A stretch of DNA of 64,000 nucleotides from Glutamicibacter sp. B1 (GTDB taxonomy: Bacteria > Actinomycetota > Actinomycetes > Actinomycetales > Micrococcaceae): contig NZ_CP125942.1 in NCBI RefSeq assembly GCF_039602135.1, forward strand, positions 620,001 through 684,000, in the 5' to 3' direction. The notes under the pieces are model-generated. The model saw only the letters and a program-made list of their open reading frames with translations. It had not been told where the DNA came from and made no database searches. Made by a program: the position numbers and the translations under genes. Of this stretch, positions 25,457 to 34,991 are shown piece after piece. Within the stretch, counting starts at the first letter, position 1. Each line of letters begins with the position of its first letter.

Positions 25457-26913
25457 AGCGGCTCCTTCGTAAAGCTCAGGGCGGGCAAGATCGCGGTTCT
25501 CATCGAACCATCAAGCTGTTGGAATTCAATGTTGATCAATTCGGCGTCGTTGAGGGACTCACCGTTGGTGCGGCCTATCTCAACGAGGGCACGGATGGTA
25601 TTCAAATGTCGGTGCTCATCATCTAGGGCAGCAAATACTTCATCCATGCCTACTGCCGCGGTTGATGAATTTTTCAGCTGTGTAGTGATTGATTCCCGCA
25701 ATAACGCCATATTGGCTTGTGGCGTTGTTGGGTTACGAACGATGTCCGCTTCACTGTATTCAGGTGCCTGAGCCAGTGGGGGAGGCGCCACATGTTCGGA
25801 AGGATCGTAGATCCCCAAACCGGAAAGGGTCATCAGCTGCGGGGTGTACAAATCCATGGGGGTCAGTCCAGTACGCGGTTTGAGCGCTGATGACTTGCTG
25901 ATGGCCAGTTCGGCTTCGCGGACAGCCTGTCGTAGAAGCTCGGCTTGTTTGTAATCCTCTGACTGAACAAAAGCGTGCAAAGATTCGGAAAGCTTGCCGT
26001 ACGATGCGTGAACTTCAGCAGCCTGACGTCTAAGCTCACGCAACAGATTTGTCAGGATCTGACGCTCGGTGGCATCAAGATCATCAACAAAGTCGCGTTC
26101 GAGAACTTCAGCCAACGCCGAGCGGAAACGCTGCTGGGCCTCGGGAGAATTAAGGAACTCGGTAAACCCGCTAAAGGTTTCACCTTCGGCCGTTGAACGC
26201 AGCTGGCGGTCAGCTTCGAGGACCTGGCCCACAGCCACACCCTTCGCTGTGGAAGCATCAAGGATGCCTTCACGCAGCGAATGCAACATATCCTGAACGC
26301 CATCTCGCATGCGACGGAAATCTGCTGGCAGACTCGAAGCAAGATCCAAGAGCGAACGGGTGGCAGACAAGGCCGTAGTGCGTGAAAGCACCGCAGGGTC
26401 ATCCCCACTACGAAGCTGTTCAATCTGAGCCTGGCGTTGGGCGATCTGAGATTCCAAAGCCCTGATTCGTGCTTCAGGATCAGGGTCAGTTTCGTGTACC
26501 AACGACTCCAAGGATGAAAGCAGCGTGTTCAAGCGCGAAGAGTTCAAGTGGGAGTCATCGGTGGAAAAATCAGCGAGGAAACGCAAGGTGCGCAGAGTCT
26601 GCGCACTTGGCTCATAAACGAAGCGGCCATCGATGAGCGGACGGGCCAGAATGCCTTGTTTCACCCAGCTCTCCGCAAAATCTTGGGCAGAGTAGGACTG
26701 GGGAATCTGTTCGTCGCTTTTACGTGCCTGCTTTAAGAATGAATCTAACGAGGCATGGAATAGTTCCAGCGCGACGCGGGAGCGATCTGCGGTGAACTCG
26801 GCTCGAATGAAGGCAACTGCCCAGGGCTGGGCCGTCAGAAGACGAAATGCTGCCGATCCTTTGAACTGTTGAGCCTGTAGCCACAAACTATTCGCGCGGT
26901 GCGAGGGCTGCAT
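25453..26913 (-). CDS. jetA: JetA/MksF-type kleisin subunit (DUF3375)
   Basis: 486 residues of the DUF3375 family. The helical N-terminus (FLADFSTDDSHLNSSRLNTLLSSLESL) is followed by a coiled coil with repeated Gln/Leu/Arg (RALESQIAQRQAQIEQLRSG) and a C-terminal domain containing YTPQLMTLSGLGIYDPSEH. It is the first gene of the operon, with ribosome site AAGGAAG before the ATG at 26913. It should bridge the JetC ATPase heads. A small palindrome (TTAGG-TCG-CCTAA, 26929-26941) lies just upstream. Confidence 0.85.
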   Translation of the reverse strand: MQPSHRANSLWLQAQQFKGSAAFRLLTAQPWAVAFIRAEFTADRSRVALELFHASLDSFLKQARKSDEQIPQSYSAQDFAESWVKQGILARPLIDGRFVYEPSAQTLRTLRFLADFSTDDSHLNSSRLNTLLSSLESLVHETDPDPEARIRALESQIAQRQAQIEQLRSGDDPAVLSRTTALSATRSLLDLASSLPADFRRMRDGVQDMLHSLREGILDASTAKGVAVGQVLEADRQLRSTAEGETFSGFTEFLNSPEAQQRFRSALAEVLERDFVDDLDATERQILTNLLRELRRQAAEVHASYGKLSESLHAFVQSEDYKQAELLRQAVREAELAISKSSALKPRTGLTPMDLYTPQLMTLSGLGIYDPSEHVAPPPLAQAPEYSEADIVRNPTTPQANMALLRESITTQLKNSSTAAVGMDEVFAALDDEHRHLNTIRALVEIGRTNGESLNDAELINIEFQQLDGSMRTAILPALSFTKEPL

Positions 26914-27137
26914 GTACTTCCTTGATCTTTAGGTCGCCTAACTAAGCAATTCTAGATCATCGGACTCAACGCTAAGTGTGAGTTTTTCGCATAGTCCCGT
27001 GATTCCCGAGTCTTCTCGGAGAATCGGCGTGCTGGGGTGTTGTCAAAACCTCATTCTGTGTAGGGTCGAAATAAGAAGAGGACAACCTGTTTTCTGCTGG
27101 CGATGAGCCAAAGCAGAAGGCCCTGAGGTGGCGATCA

Positions 27138-28394
27138 ATGAAGCCCTTGCGATTAGTAGTAGCTGTTGGCCTGGTTATGGCCCTGGCAGCGTGTAGCACT
27201 CAAACTCCAACCGAAAACCCGAGCACCGAGTCTTCCCAAGACGCACAAGCACAGCAGGAGCAAGAACGAGTCGACAGCGTTAAAGCCGAAATTAATAGGC
27301 TTGCTGATGGCTATGACTACGATGCTGCGATAAAACTTGCGAAAGAGGATAGCAACACAGAATTGTCGTCAATGGTTGGCGGACTGGAAGACGAAAAAGA
27401 GCACACAACAGCATGGGCCGAACCGGATAAGATTCCGCACCTGTTTTTCCACTCACTGATCGTGGACACCGATCGTGCCTTCGATAAGGACAGCCGCTCT
27501 GCCGGGTACGAAGACTACATGGTGACCCAGAAGGAATTTGCGGCGATTCTTTCATCGCTCTACGCCAAAGACTATGTGCTGGTTAACCCAGAAGATTTTG
27601 CCGGTCTGAACGATAAGAAGCAGATGGAGTATCGAAAGATCATGCTCCCCAAGGGCAAAAAGCCTCTCGTCTTATCCGTGGATGATCTCAGTTACTACGA
27701 ATATATGGACGGCGACGGTTTCGCCAGCAAACTGGTGCTCGACGACAACGGCAAGGTCCGCAACGAGTATGTTGATGCCGACGGCAAAAAACACATCGGC
27801 GCTTACGACGTGACCACGATGGTTGATGACTTCATCAGCGAGCACCCGGATTTCACTTATCGTGGCGCACGTGGGTTGGTGGCGATGACTGGTTATAACG
27901 GTGAATTTGGCTACCGCACTTCGGAAAGTCAGTACCCGGATGATAGGAACATCAAGCAGGATCAGGAAAAAGCTACAGCGATTGCAACGGCCATGAAAGA
28001 CACCGGTTGGGTCTTTGCCTCGCACTCGTGGGGTCATATCCAAACCGATTCGGTGAGCATGGGGCGCCTGAAGCGTGATACCAAACTTTGGGAAAAAGAG
28101 GTTGAACCGATCGTCGGCGCGACCGATCAATACATATATCCTTTTGGCGCCGACATCGCCCATACCAGCGCTTATTCGGGTCCGCGCTACGAGTACCTGA
28201 AAAGCCAAGGATTTAGATACTTCTACGGTGTGGATGGCACCACTGAAGCCTGGATGCAGCAACGCCCAGAGTATCAACGTCAAATGCGTATCAACGTTGA
28301 CGGACTGCAATTCGCCAAGGAAGAAAAAGGTGACCGCCCAGTCTTAGGCGCGTTCTTCGACGTTGAAAAGGTTATCGATCCGGCCAGAAAATGA
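27138..28394 (+). CDS. polysaccharide deacetylase-like lipoprotein
   Basis: 418 residues. A type II signal peptide ends in the lipobox LAAC with Cys19, so the protein is anchored on the outer face of the membrane. A Glu/Gln-rich linker follows. The NodB-like domain shows LVLSVDDLSYY (acidic metal site), FASHSWGHIQTD (paired His) and YIYPFGADI. These fit carbohydrate-esterase-4 deacetylases acting on cell-wall or exopolysaccharide. It is divergent from the jet operon and convergent with the nuclease-helicase gene. The substrate is unknown. Confidence 0.82.
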   Translation: MKPLRLVVAVGLVMALAACSTQTPTENPSTESSQDAQAQQEQERVDSVKAEINRLADGYDYDAAIKLAKEDSNTELSSMVGGLEDEKEHTTAWAEPDKIPHLFFHSLIVDTDRAFDKDSRSAGYEDYMVTQKEFAAILSSLYAKDYVLVNPEDFAGLNDKKQMEYRKIMLPKGKKPLVLSVDDLSYYEYMDGDGFASKLVLDDNGKVRNEYVDADGKKHIGAYDVTTMVDDFISEHPDFTYRGARGLVAMTGYNGEFGYRTSESQYPDDRNIKQDQEKATAIATAMKDTGWVFASHSWGHIQTDSVSMGRLKRDTKLWEKEVEPIVGATDQYIYPFGADIAHTSAYSGPRYEYLKSQGFRYFYGVDGTTEAWMQQRPEYQRQMRINVDGLQFAKEEKGDRPVLGAFFDVEKVIDPARK

Positions 28395-28415
28395 CCGGAC
28401 CGACAGCCCGCCCGA

Positions 28416-31400
28416 CTATAACGCCATAAACGCGCCCAATTCTGACAGTCCCCGCGGGGAGGACGGCAAATAATCTGTGAGCCGCTCGCTGCGCACGATG
28501 ATGGCCTTCCACTGTCCGCGGGAGATGGCAACGTTGATGCGGTTTCGATTCAAGAGGAACTCGATGCCGCGGGAGGCATCATCGGCGCTGGAGCAGGCCA
28601 TGGTCATCAAAACCACTGGGGCTTCTTGGCCTTGGAATTTGTCGACGGTTCCAACCTTGACCGCGTCCAACCCCTGCGAGGCCAGGACCTCACGAACCAG
28701 ATTGACTTGGGCGTTATAGGCCGCGACGACTAAGATGTCAGTGGCTTCTAACCCGCGAGCTGTCTTACCGGGACCGGGAGTCCACAACATGCCAAGATGT
28801 TCACGGACAAGTTGCGCGATTGCTTCGGCTTCCTCAACCGAACTGACGGTGTTCCCTCGGTGCTCAACGAAGCTCGTGCTCACTCCTGCGGGTGTTCCAT
28901 CAAGGACTCGCTCCCCGGCAGCCGGCGCCGAAAACAGCTGATGGTCATAGCTCAAGGCAGACACCTTGGCGCACAGCTCTGGGTGCATGCGCCATGATGC
29001 CGCCAAAAAATACCCAAGTTGTGAGGGCAGCACGGGTTCTCCGGCTGAAAGCCACCCCAAGGCTGATTCATCAACAGGCTGCGGATGAGAACCCTGGGTA
29101 ACCTGTGGCAACTGTTGCGGATCACCGAGCAACAACAGGTTGCGGGCAGCACGAGATACCGCCAAGGTATTGGCCAAAGAGGAACTGTCCGGCCTCGTCA
29201 ATCACCAACAGGTCCAGGCTCTGCGCAGGGACCTTAGAACCGGTCAGGGTCCAGGCCGTCCCACCAATCAACGCGCCTTCAGCCGAGTTCAGGACGTTTG
29301 TTATGGAATCCTTAGACGTTTCGGTCCAAGGTACTGGATCCTTGTGCTTAACTTCCTTAGCAACTACTGATGGGTCGACGCCGGCTTGGATAGCCTTGCG
29401 CAGTACATTTTCAACCACTGCGTGGGATTGAGCCACGACACCGATTTTCCATCCATCATTGATCAGTTCACGGATCACGTGCGAGGCCACGAAGGTTTTG
29501 CCCGTGCCGGGAGGGCCTTGGACGGCAAGATAGGACTGATCAAGATCCTTCAGGGACTCAACGACCGCTTGGTAGGTCTGCGGTTGGCCGTTGACGACCT
29601 CTGGCTGCGCTGGGGCCGGCAACGTTGTGAATCGTGGTGAGATGCGGCGCAGAATATCGATCCCCGGCTGCTTCGGCAGCACAGGAACCGTAGAACCGAC
29701 CTTTTGGGCGATCTCCAACAACGCGTCATCGATGCTCTTGGTCATCAAAGGCTTATCCGGGGTCAACGCCATGGGCATCGAACCGTAGGGAGGGATTTTG
29801 GCACTGGATTTTTCAGCAACGGTAATCCACCCCTCGCCAAGTTCCACGACAGTCGTGTTAAACGCACCGCCTCGCAGTGATTCGTCCACTTCCATGCCTT
29901 CAGGCAAAGGGGCAGCGAACATGGCAAAGACGGAGGCGCCGGGGGAGAGCAACGAACCTTCGGCCAGAGTACCGTTGAGCCTGGTCACCCTAGTAAAGGT
30001 CCGGGCTCGTTCGGTGGGTTTGTGCCAATCCTCAAGCACTTCGGCACCGTCAACAATGAAAACGCCCCGGACATCGCTCCAATCATCTACTGGTGCCGAG
30101 AGACGATCGAAGTGCTCCCACCAAAACTGTTTCTTCTCACGGCGGTTGTAGCCGGTCGCTGCAGCGACCATGGCAATGGCGCGGTCATCATCACTCAGTG
30201 CCTGACCCTGTGGAAGAATCGCGAGGTAGTCCTGCAAACGCAGCTCTTCGGCGCTGGGCTCATATGCTTCTTTGGTATCTTCGGCCAATGGCATGGCAGG
30301 AAGAGTCTGAGGATGATGTTCCTCTAATGACAGCAGCCAATCACGCAAGCGAAGGGTGGAGAGGCAATCGTATTCGTTGTAATCGGCAATCGAAGCCAAG
30401 ACTTCATTAGCTGTGGCGGTGTCGTGAGCATCCCGGGCCTGCATGTACTGGGCATACGCCACGACAGAGGCGCCGGCATCGGTGACGTCGCCACCTCGAA
30501 GATGTTGCCCCATATATAGGGGTTCAAGTTTTTTGATCGAGTAGGAGCGAGTGGAGACTACTAGTGAATTGCGTACGGTCTCGTATAGATCCACTAGCAA
30601 GTTTTCCCGCAACCAGCTATCAATGATTTCTTCACCGGCAATATGCACCTGAGAGAGCTTGCGCAAAGCGCTCTTTTCATAGGCTGCGTAGTGGTAAATC
30701 TTCATATTGGGGAAGCGCTCACGCCGTTGCTGCACATAAGCGATGAAATCTAAGAACGCTTGGCGCTCCTCTGCCCGGCTGTGCGCCCAGAAAGGCTTGA
30801 ACACTGGTTCTTGAGTGTCATATTCAATAACTCCGAAGAGGTACTCCAGTCCCCATGACCCATCAGTGCTTTCTTGGTATAACGGGTCGCCTTCAAAATC
30901 AAAGAAAATATCGCCTGCATCAGGGGCAGGAAGATGAGAAATCGTTTGACTGGACTTGACCCGGTAACTTACCCCCTGCACTTCTCCGTCTTTACGTCCC
31001 AACCCCAATTGCATTTGGGCTTGGTCGATAAAACGGGCCAGAGAAGTTTCGGGTGCGGCCTTCAACGCAGCTAATTGGTCAATGGTAAAGATCTGGCGTT
31101 TGCGCAGCTTTTCGCGCTGCACCATCGACATTCCTGCGACGAGCAAAACATCTCTGGTTGCTTGAACTTGCTCGGAGCAGTAATCGCAACGGCCACAGAG
31201 TCGAAGCTGATCTGAATCCCAAGCCACTGGCTGTGAAGAATCGCGATGATTCTGAATCATCGTCAAGAATCGTGCGCGCTGAGCCCGGAACACCGGCAGT
31301 ACCTCATCCACCCGATGCACCGAGTGCGTGCCGTCGCCGAGCACGAGAGTAGTTTTACTGGAGACGCTGATACCCTCTGTGATCATCTGATCTGCGTAGG

Positions 31401-31872
31401 CGGCCACCTGCAGCAGGGCGCTCACGCGAGCATGCCGGGCTAGCTTGGTATCCCAGACAGCCCACGAACCATCTGACTGGCGAACGAGGAAGTCAGCAAA
31501 ACCGATGAACGACCCATCGAAGAAAGTGGCCTGGAAAATAACGTCAGCACCACTACGCAAGACGTGCATCGTTTGCTCGTGTGCTTCGCGAAGGCCTTCA
31601 GGCGTCATTGTCGGACGGTCATGAAACTGCTTAACACCGGTGCCCGCAATCGGATCGTAATCGCCATAAGTTTCGATGAGCTGCTCTAAGACATTGTGCT
31701 CATGAACATCCCCTAAGACTGCGGTGCGTTCGAGCATTTCGTCGCGGGTTTTTTCGGTGGCCGGACGGCGGCCAAGTTTGACGTCCAAGAGGAACAGCGA
31801 CTGATAGTTGCAGTCGACAGACACAGCAAGGTCGCTGGCGGAAAAGATGAACTGATCCTCTAAAAAGAACAC
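28416..31872 (-). pseudogene. TM0106-type RecB-like nuclease / superfamily 1 helicase, split by a one-base frameshift
   Basis: Two frames make one protein: 29122-31872 (916 aa from GTG) and 28416-29201 (261 aa). The first has the RecB-like and RNase H-like parts (FFDFEGDPLYQES near 325) and Walker A GPPGTGKT (786-793), then reads LLVIDEAGQF and runs out of frame. The second resumes with SLANTLAVSRAARNLLLLGDPQQLPQ, the helicase motif III region, and carries VDKFQGQEAP and NVAISRGQ (motifs V-VI). Dropping one G at 29181-29182 joins them into about 1151 residues. Either a genuine inactivating mutation, a programmed shift, or a sequencing error. Confidence 0.85.
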
Positions 31873-31982
31873 GGGGGCCGGTGCCTTTCGCTGACTGATA
31901 TCTACCTAGTCAACGTAGCACCGGACCCCGACAGAATCATTGTTCTGCATCGTCACTAACGTTATTGAATAGCGAGAGATCC

Positions 31983-32303
31983 TTAGGACAGATCACCCTT
32001 CGACTTCTTTGATCCACCGATGATCAGCGACAACAGGGCAACACCGGCGGTGACACTGTTGACTGCTGGCCAAGCACCGATCTTCTTGGCCAGTGGGTGG
32101 GAGGCGCCGAAGCCACCGACATAGGCGCTAATGAGTGCGACGGCCTTGCCGGTACCTGCGTCTTTCTTCCAGATCAGGAAAGAGCCAACACCAGCAGCAC
32201 CAAGCACCACAGCCGCAAGCGGGCGTTTCTTGGTAGCTCGACCGGTAGCGTAACCACCAGCCAATCCAGTGGCGGCTAATGCAGTTGAAGCTAAGCGAGA
32301 CAT
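31983..32303 (-). CDS. small membrane protein, unknown function
   Basis: About 106 residues from the ATG at 32303, chosen because GGAGGATCTTC precedes it; a longer frame to 32327 lacks such a site. Three or four weak hydrophobic segments rich in Ala/Gly (LAATGLAGGYATGRA, LAAVVLGAAGVGSFLIW, AVALISAYVGGFGA, VTAGVALLSLIIGG) and a charged Lys tail. No family recognised. It is separated from the nuclease-helicase by about 110 bases. Confidence 0.65.
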   Translation of the reverse strand: MSRLASTALAATGLAGGYATGRATKKRPLAAVVLGAAGVGSFLIWKKDAGTGKAVALISAYVGGFGASHPLAKKIGAWPAVNSVTAGVALLSLIIGGSKKSKGDLS

Positions 32304-32462
32304 GAAGATCCTCCAAATATTTTGCACAGTATCTCGCTATGCAGACTATGCCGTGCACCTGTGATGTTTCCTAGAACGTGGGTGAAGGGTTGAGCCGTGG
32401 CAGACGCGATGGGGCAGTCCTTGTAAGAATAGGCAGTAGCGGTGCGTGAATGAGGAGCTTGA

Positions 32463-33182
32463 ATGAACTTTGATATTGCTGAAGCTTGGCATCGCCTGGC
32501 GCAACCAGTCATTGTTGACCTGAACGCGTGGCAGTGGGTGATTATTACTGCCGTGGTGTTGGCGATGGTCATTCCTGCGCCGGCATGGCGAATTACCGGA
32601 CTGTACTCAACATTGGTACACGAACTTGGGCACATCGTCTCGGCGCTATTTACCGGCAGATTTGTTACCGGGCTTCGATTGGGTTGGGATCACTCTGGCG
32701 AAGTAGTGAGCCGTGGGCGTGGAAAACTGTCGGTGATCATTTCGGGGATATTCGGATATCCGGCGCCATCATGGGTCTCAGCGTTGATGCTGTGGGCCAT
32801 TTCTATTGGATACGCCGGTCAAGCCCTAGGGATCTACGCGATCCTCTTTTTGCTCGCACTGATCTTCGTCCGCAATTGGCCAGCCTTTGTGGTGTGCACG
32901 GTTAGTGCCTTCTTTGCGCTCGCCGTGGTCTTTTTCGCACCAGCAGCTGCCTACCTTTATCTCGCACTACTCATCGCAGGTTTCTTGCTCATCGCGGGAA
33001 TACGCGACTACGTGAAGCTGATTTCAGTGCATACCTGGCGCCGTCGGGACATCGGGCAATCCGATGCTTATTTGATCGCCCGATCGACGCATACCTTTGC
33101 TGGCCTGTGGCTTTTGGTGATCATCCTTCTAGGCGCCGGCGCCCTGTGGTGGGCTGCCAACAGCTTACTGACGCTGTTCTGA
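32463..33182 (+). CDS. M50-like membrane metallopeptidase
   Basis: 239 residues with at least five membrane helices. HELGH at residues 53-57 (in STLVHELGHIVSALFTGRF) is the zinc-binding HExxH of site-2-protease-like M50 families, placed just after the first helix. A second-ligand motif is not obvious. This matches M50B-like actinobacterial proteins of unknown substrate. The 3' end overlaps the convergent YihY gene by 18 bases. Confidence 0.82.
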   Translation: MNFDIAEAWHRLAQPVIVDLNAWQWVIITAVVLAMVIPAPAWRITGLYSTLVHELGHIVSALFTGRFVTGLRLGWDHSGEVVSRGRGKLSVIISGIFGYPAPSWVSALMLWAISIGYAGQALGIYAILFLLALIFVRNWPAFVVCTVSAFFALAVVFFAPAAAYLYLALLIAGFLLIAGIRDYVKLISVHTWRRRDIGQSDAYLIARSTHTFAGLWLLVIILLGAGALWWAANSLLTLF

Positions 33183-34352
33183 TCCGTCTTTTGCCTCTTT
33201 GCGTGGCGAGCTACTCATCGTCGCCCGGGAAATGACCCAGGCGGCAGTTGCCGCTACTCCGATGGGCAGGAGTTTCATCTTGCGTTTGGTACGGTGCGGC
33301 GGATCAATCTCCATGTCTTGAAGTGGGTCGCCTCCGTGCGCGATACGGATATCTTGCGCTTGAACAAGATCTTTGTAAGTGGCCAGTTCCTGTTTGGCAA
33401 CCAAGGAGTCATCACGCAGCGGGAGCAGGACCTCTTCAGCCGCGGGCAGGCCTGTGCGCAATTGACGTAGTCGAATGAACTCGATGTCCACCAGTGCCCC
33501 GAGCAGCAGTGCGATATTACTGATCCAGCAGGCCAGGACCAGAATGATCACGCCACCGATAGTTCCGTAGGTGGCGGAGTAGCTGGCGAACTGCGAGAGG
33601 TAAATGGCAAAGCCAATCAGTGACAGTCCCAAGATGACCAATGCAGTCCACGTCCCGGCCGAGAACCAGCGGAATCGTGAGCGTTTAACGTTCGGCGTGA
33701 AGTAGTACAGCAGTGCGAGCACGAGCAGGATCATCGCCAGCATGATGGGTGGCTTTGCGATGTTCAACATGAGCACGAAGCTATCGCCTAGACCGAACAC
33801 GTTACCGATACCGCGGGCCACGGAACCGGAGGCTACTAGAAGGACAAGCGTGACCACCGCAACCAGCATGATCAGCACGGTGATCAGGAACATCTGAGGG
33901 CGACGTTTCCATTGCGGGCGCCCCTCGGGCACTCCGTAGAGTCGGTTCAAACTTCGGCCAAAGGCTGTGACATAGCCAGAAGTACTCCACAGGGCGCCGA
34001 GAGAACCAATGAGTATTGCCCAGAAAGTTCCACTGGCTTGCGAGGCCAGTCCGTCAAGTAATTGCTCGGCGGTGTCTAGCAGCTGTTGTGAGTCACCATT
34101 GGGCTGACCATTAGGTGCTAGACCCTGTCTAAGGATCTCCATGATCCAATCGGTGCCGCTTTCGCTGGCCCCGGCCAACGAAAGTAACGAAATCAAGGCC
34201 AGAAGTCCCGGGAACATGGCCAAGACCATGAAGTATGAAAGCGACGCAGCAACGTCTAGGCCACCACTTCTGAAAAATTCACGCAGCGCGCGGGGGAAGC
34301 AAGTTAGAGATTCTTGCATGCGTTCTTTGGTGAATCTCTCTTGAATTGGCAT
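33165..34352 (-). CDS. YihY/BrkB-family membrane protein
   Basis: About 395 residues from the ATG at 34352, supported by GGGGA a few bases upstream; in-frame ATGs at 34385 and 34406 are less well placed. Six membrane helices and family motifs are seen: AASLSYFMVLAMFPGLLALISLL, ALWSTSGYVTAFGRSLNRLYGVPEGR, YFTPNVKRSRFRWFSAG and TYGTIGGVIILVLACWISNIALLLGALVDIEF. The long charged C-terminal tail is cytoplasmic. The role is unknown; the old RNase BN annotation for this family is wrong. Confidence 0.88.
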   Translation of the reverse strand: MPIQERFTKERMQESLTCFPRALREFFRSGGLDVAASLSYFMVLAMFPGLLALISLLSLAGASESGTDWIMEILRQGLAPNGQPNGDSQQLLDTAEQLLDGLASQASGTFWAILIGSLGALWSTSGYVTAFGRSLNRLYGVPEGRPQWKRRPQMFLITVLIMLVAVVTLVLLVASGSVARGIGNVFGLGDSFVLMLNIAKPPIMLAMILLVLALLYYFTPNVKRSRFRWFSAGTWTALVILGLSLIGFAIYLSQFASYSATYGTIGGVIILVLACWISNIALLLGALVDIEFIRLRQLRTGLPAAEEVLLPLRDDSLVAKQELATYKDLVQAQDIRIAHGGDPLQDMEIDPPHRTKRKMKLLPIGVAATAAWVISRATMSSSPRKEAKDGSEQRQ

Positions 34353-34386
34353 CGGGTTCCCCTGTCTGGCCATTGAATTCGGCATT

Positions 34387-34488
34387 GTGATGATCCGGTT
34401 TCGCACATCACATTACCTAAATGCCACTTCAGTGACTAGGTATTTTAGTTTTGCGCCGTGTCTTCGGCGTCCGTGATGATCCGGTTTC
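34387..34488. repeat. 16-bp direct repeat pair
   Basis: GTGATGATCCGGTTTC occurs at 34387-34402 and again at 34473-34488, 86 bases apart in the same orientation, in the region between the YihY and Rpf genes. No inverted repeats or transposase are associated. Its nature is unknown. Confidence 0.6.
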
Positions 34489-34820
34489 TCGCTGATGGTG
34501 TTGGGGAGCGAAGAAAAACTGCGTTCGCTCACTGCACTGAAAAGTGTAAATACTGAGTGAAAATGGCTGAGATCTGCAGCGCCGAACGTGATGTTGTGGA
34601 CGACGAATCTGCAGCTTTTAAGGCCCCTTCAGCAGATTGAAAGCTATATCACAGAAACTTGTTTGATATCCAGTTCCGTTTTGTAACATTCTTGGCGGTT
34701 CACAAGGAGTTTAAGGGCTCAAATCCCGTTAGAATCTAATTTTTTCCGAAGATCGTGACCTGTAATTACGCGGAATCTGGACGTTTCCTGACTTGCCAAG
34801 AGGGTAGGGGTCTGGGTTAG
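34489..34820. other. intergenic stretch upstream of the Rpf leader
   Basis: About 330 bases, AT-richer than the surroundings, with no plausible protein frame and no recognised RNA. It probably contains the rpf promoter, but I cannot pick a convincing -35/-10 pair. Confidence 0.4.
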
Positions 34821-34826
34821 TGTCTT

Positions 34827-34991
34827 TATAACGTTTCGATAACACTCGCTGTGTTATTGGGGAAACAGGTACTGCCGGGACTTCCAAACCGCTCACCAGG
34901 GCAGTGCTTCATACAACGTCGAAATGCGACGCTGAGCGGTGCACGAAGATGGTCTCGGAAGACCTGAGCGCGGGAAGAGCACTGGAGAATC
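34827..34991 (+). promoter_or_regulatory. long structured 5' leader of the Rpf gene, riboswitch-like
   Basis: About 150 bases of leader after a TATAAC hexamer (34827-34832) contain several stems: ATAACAC/GTGTTAT (34839-34857), CTGCC/GGCAG (34872-34904), CCGCTCA/TGAGCGG (34889-34939) enclosing CGTCG/CGACG, and GGTCT/AGACC (34951-34964). CAGTGC (34902) can alternatively pair with GCACTG (34979), next to the GGAG ribosome site. Actinobacterial rpf genes often carry c-di-AMP (ydaO) riboswitches, but I do not see the core GGGTGAAT or CCGACAGC motifs. Confidence 0.45.

Noticed and set aside
33165..34352. Naming the YihY-family protein ribonuclease BN
   Set aside because: That annotation is historical and incorrect for this membrane family.
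34827..34991. Calling the Rpf leader a c-di-AMP (ydaO) riboswitch outright
   Set aside because: The position fits, but the core motifs I remember for that class are not visible, so it is listed only as a structured leader.
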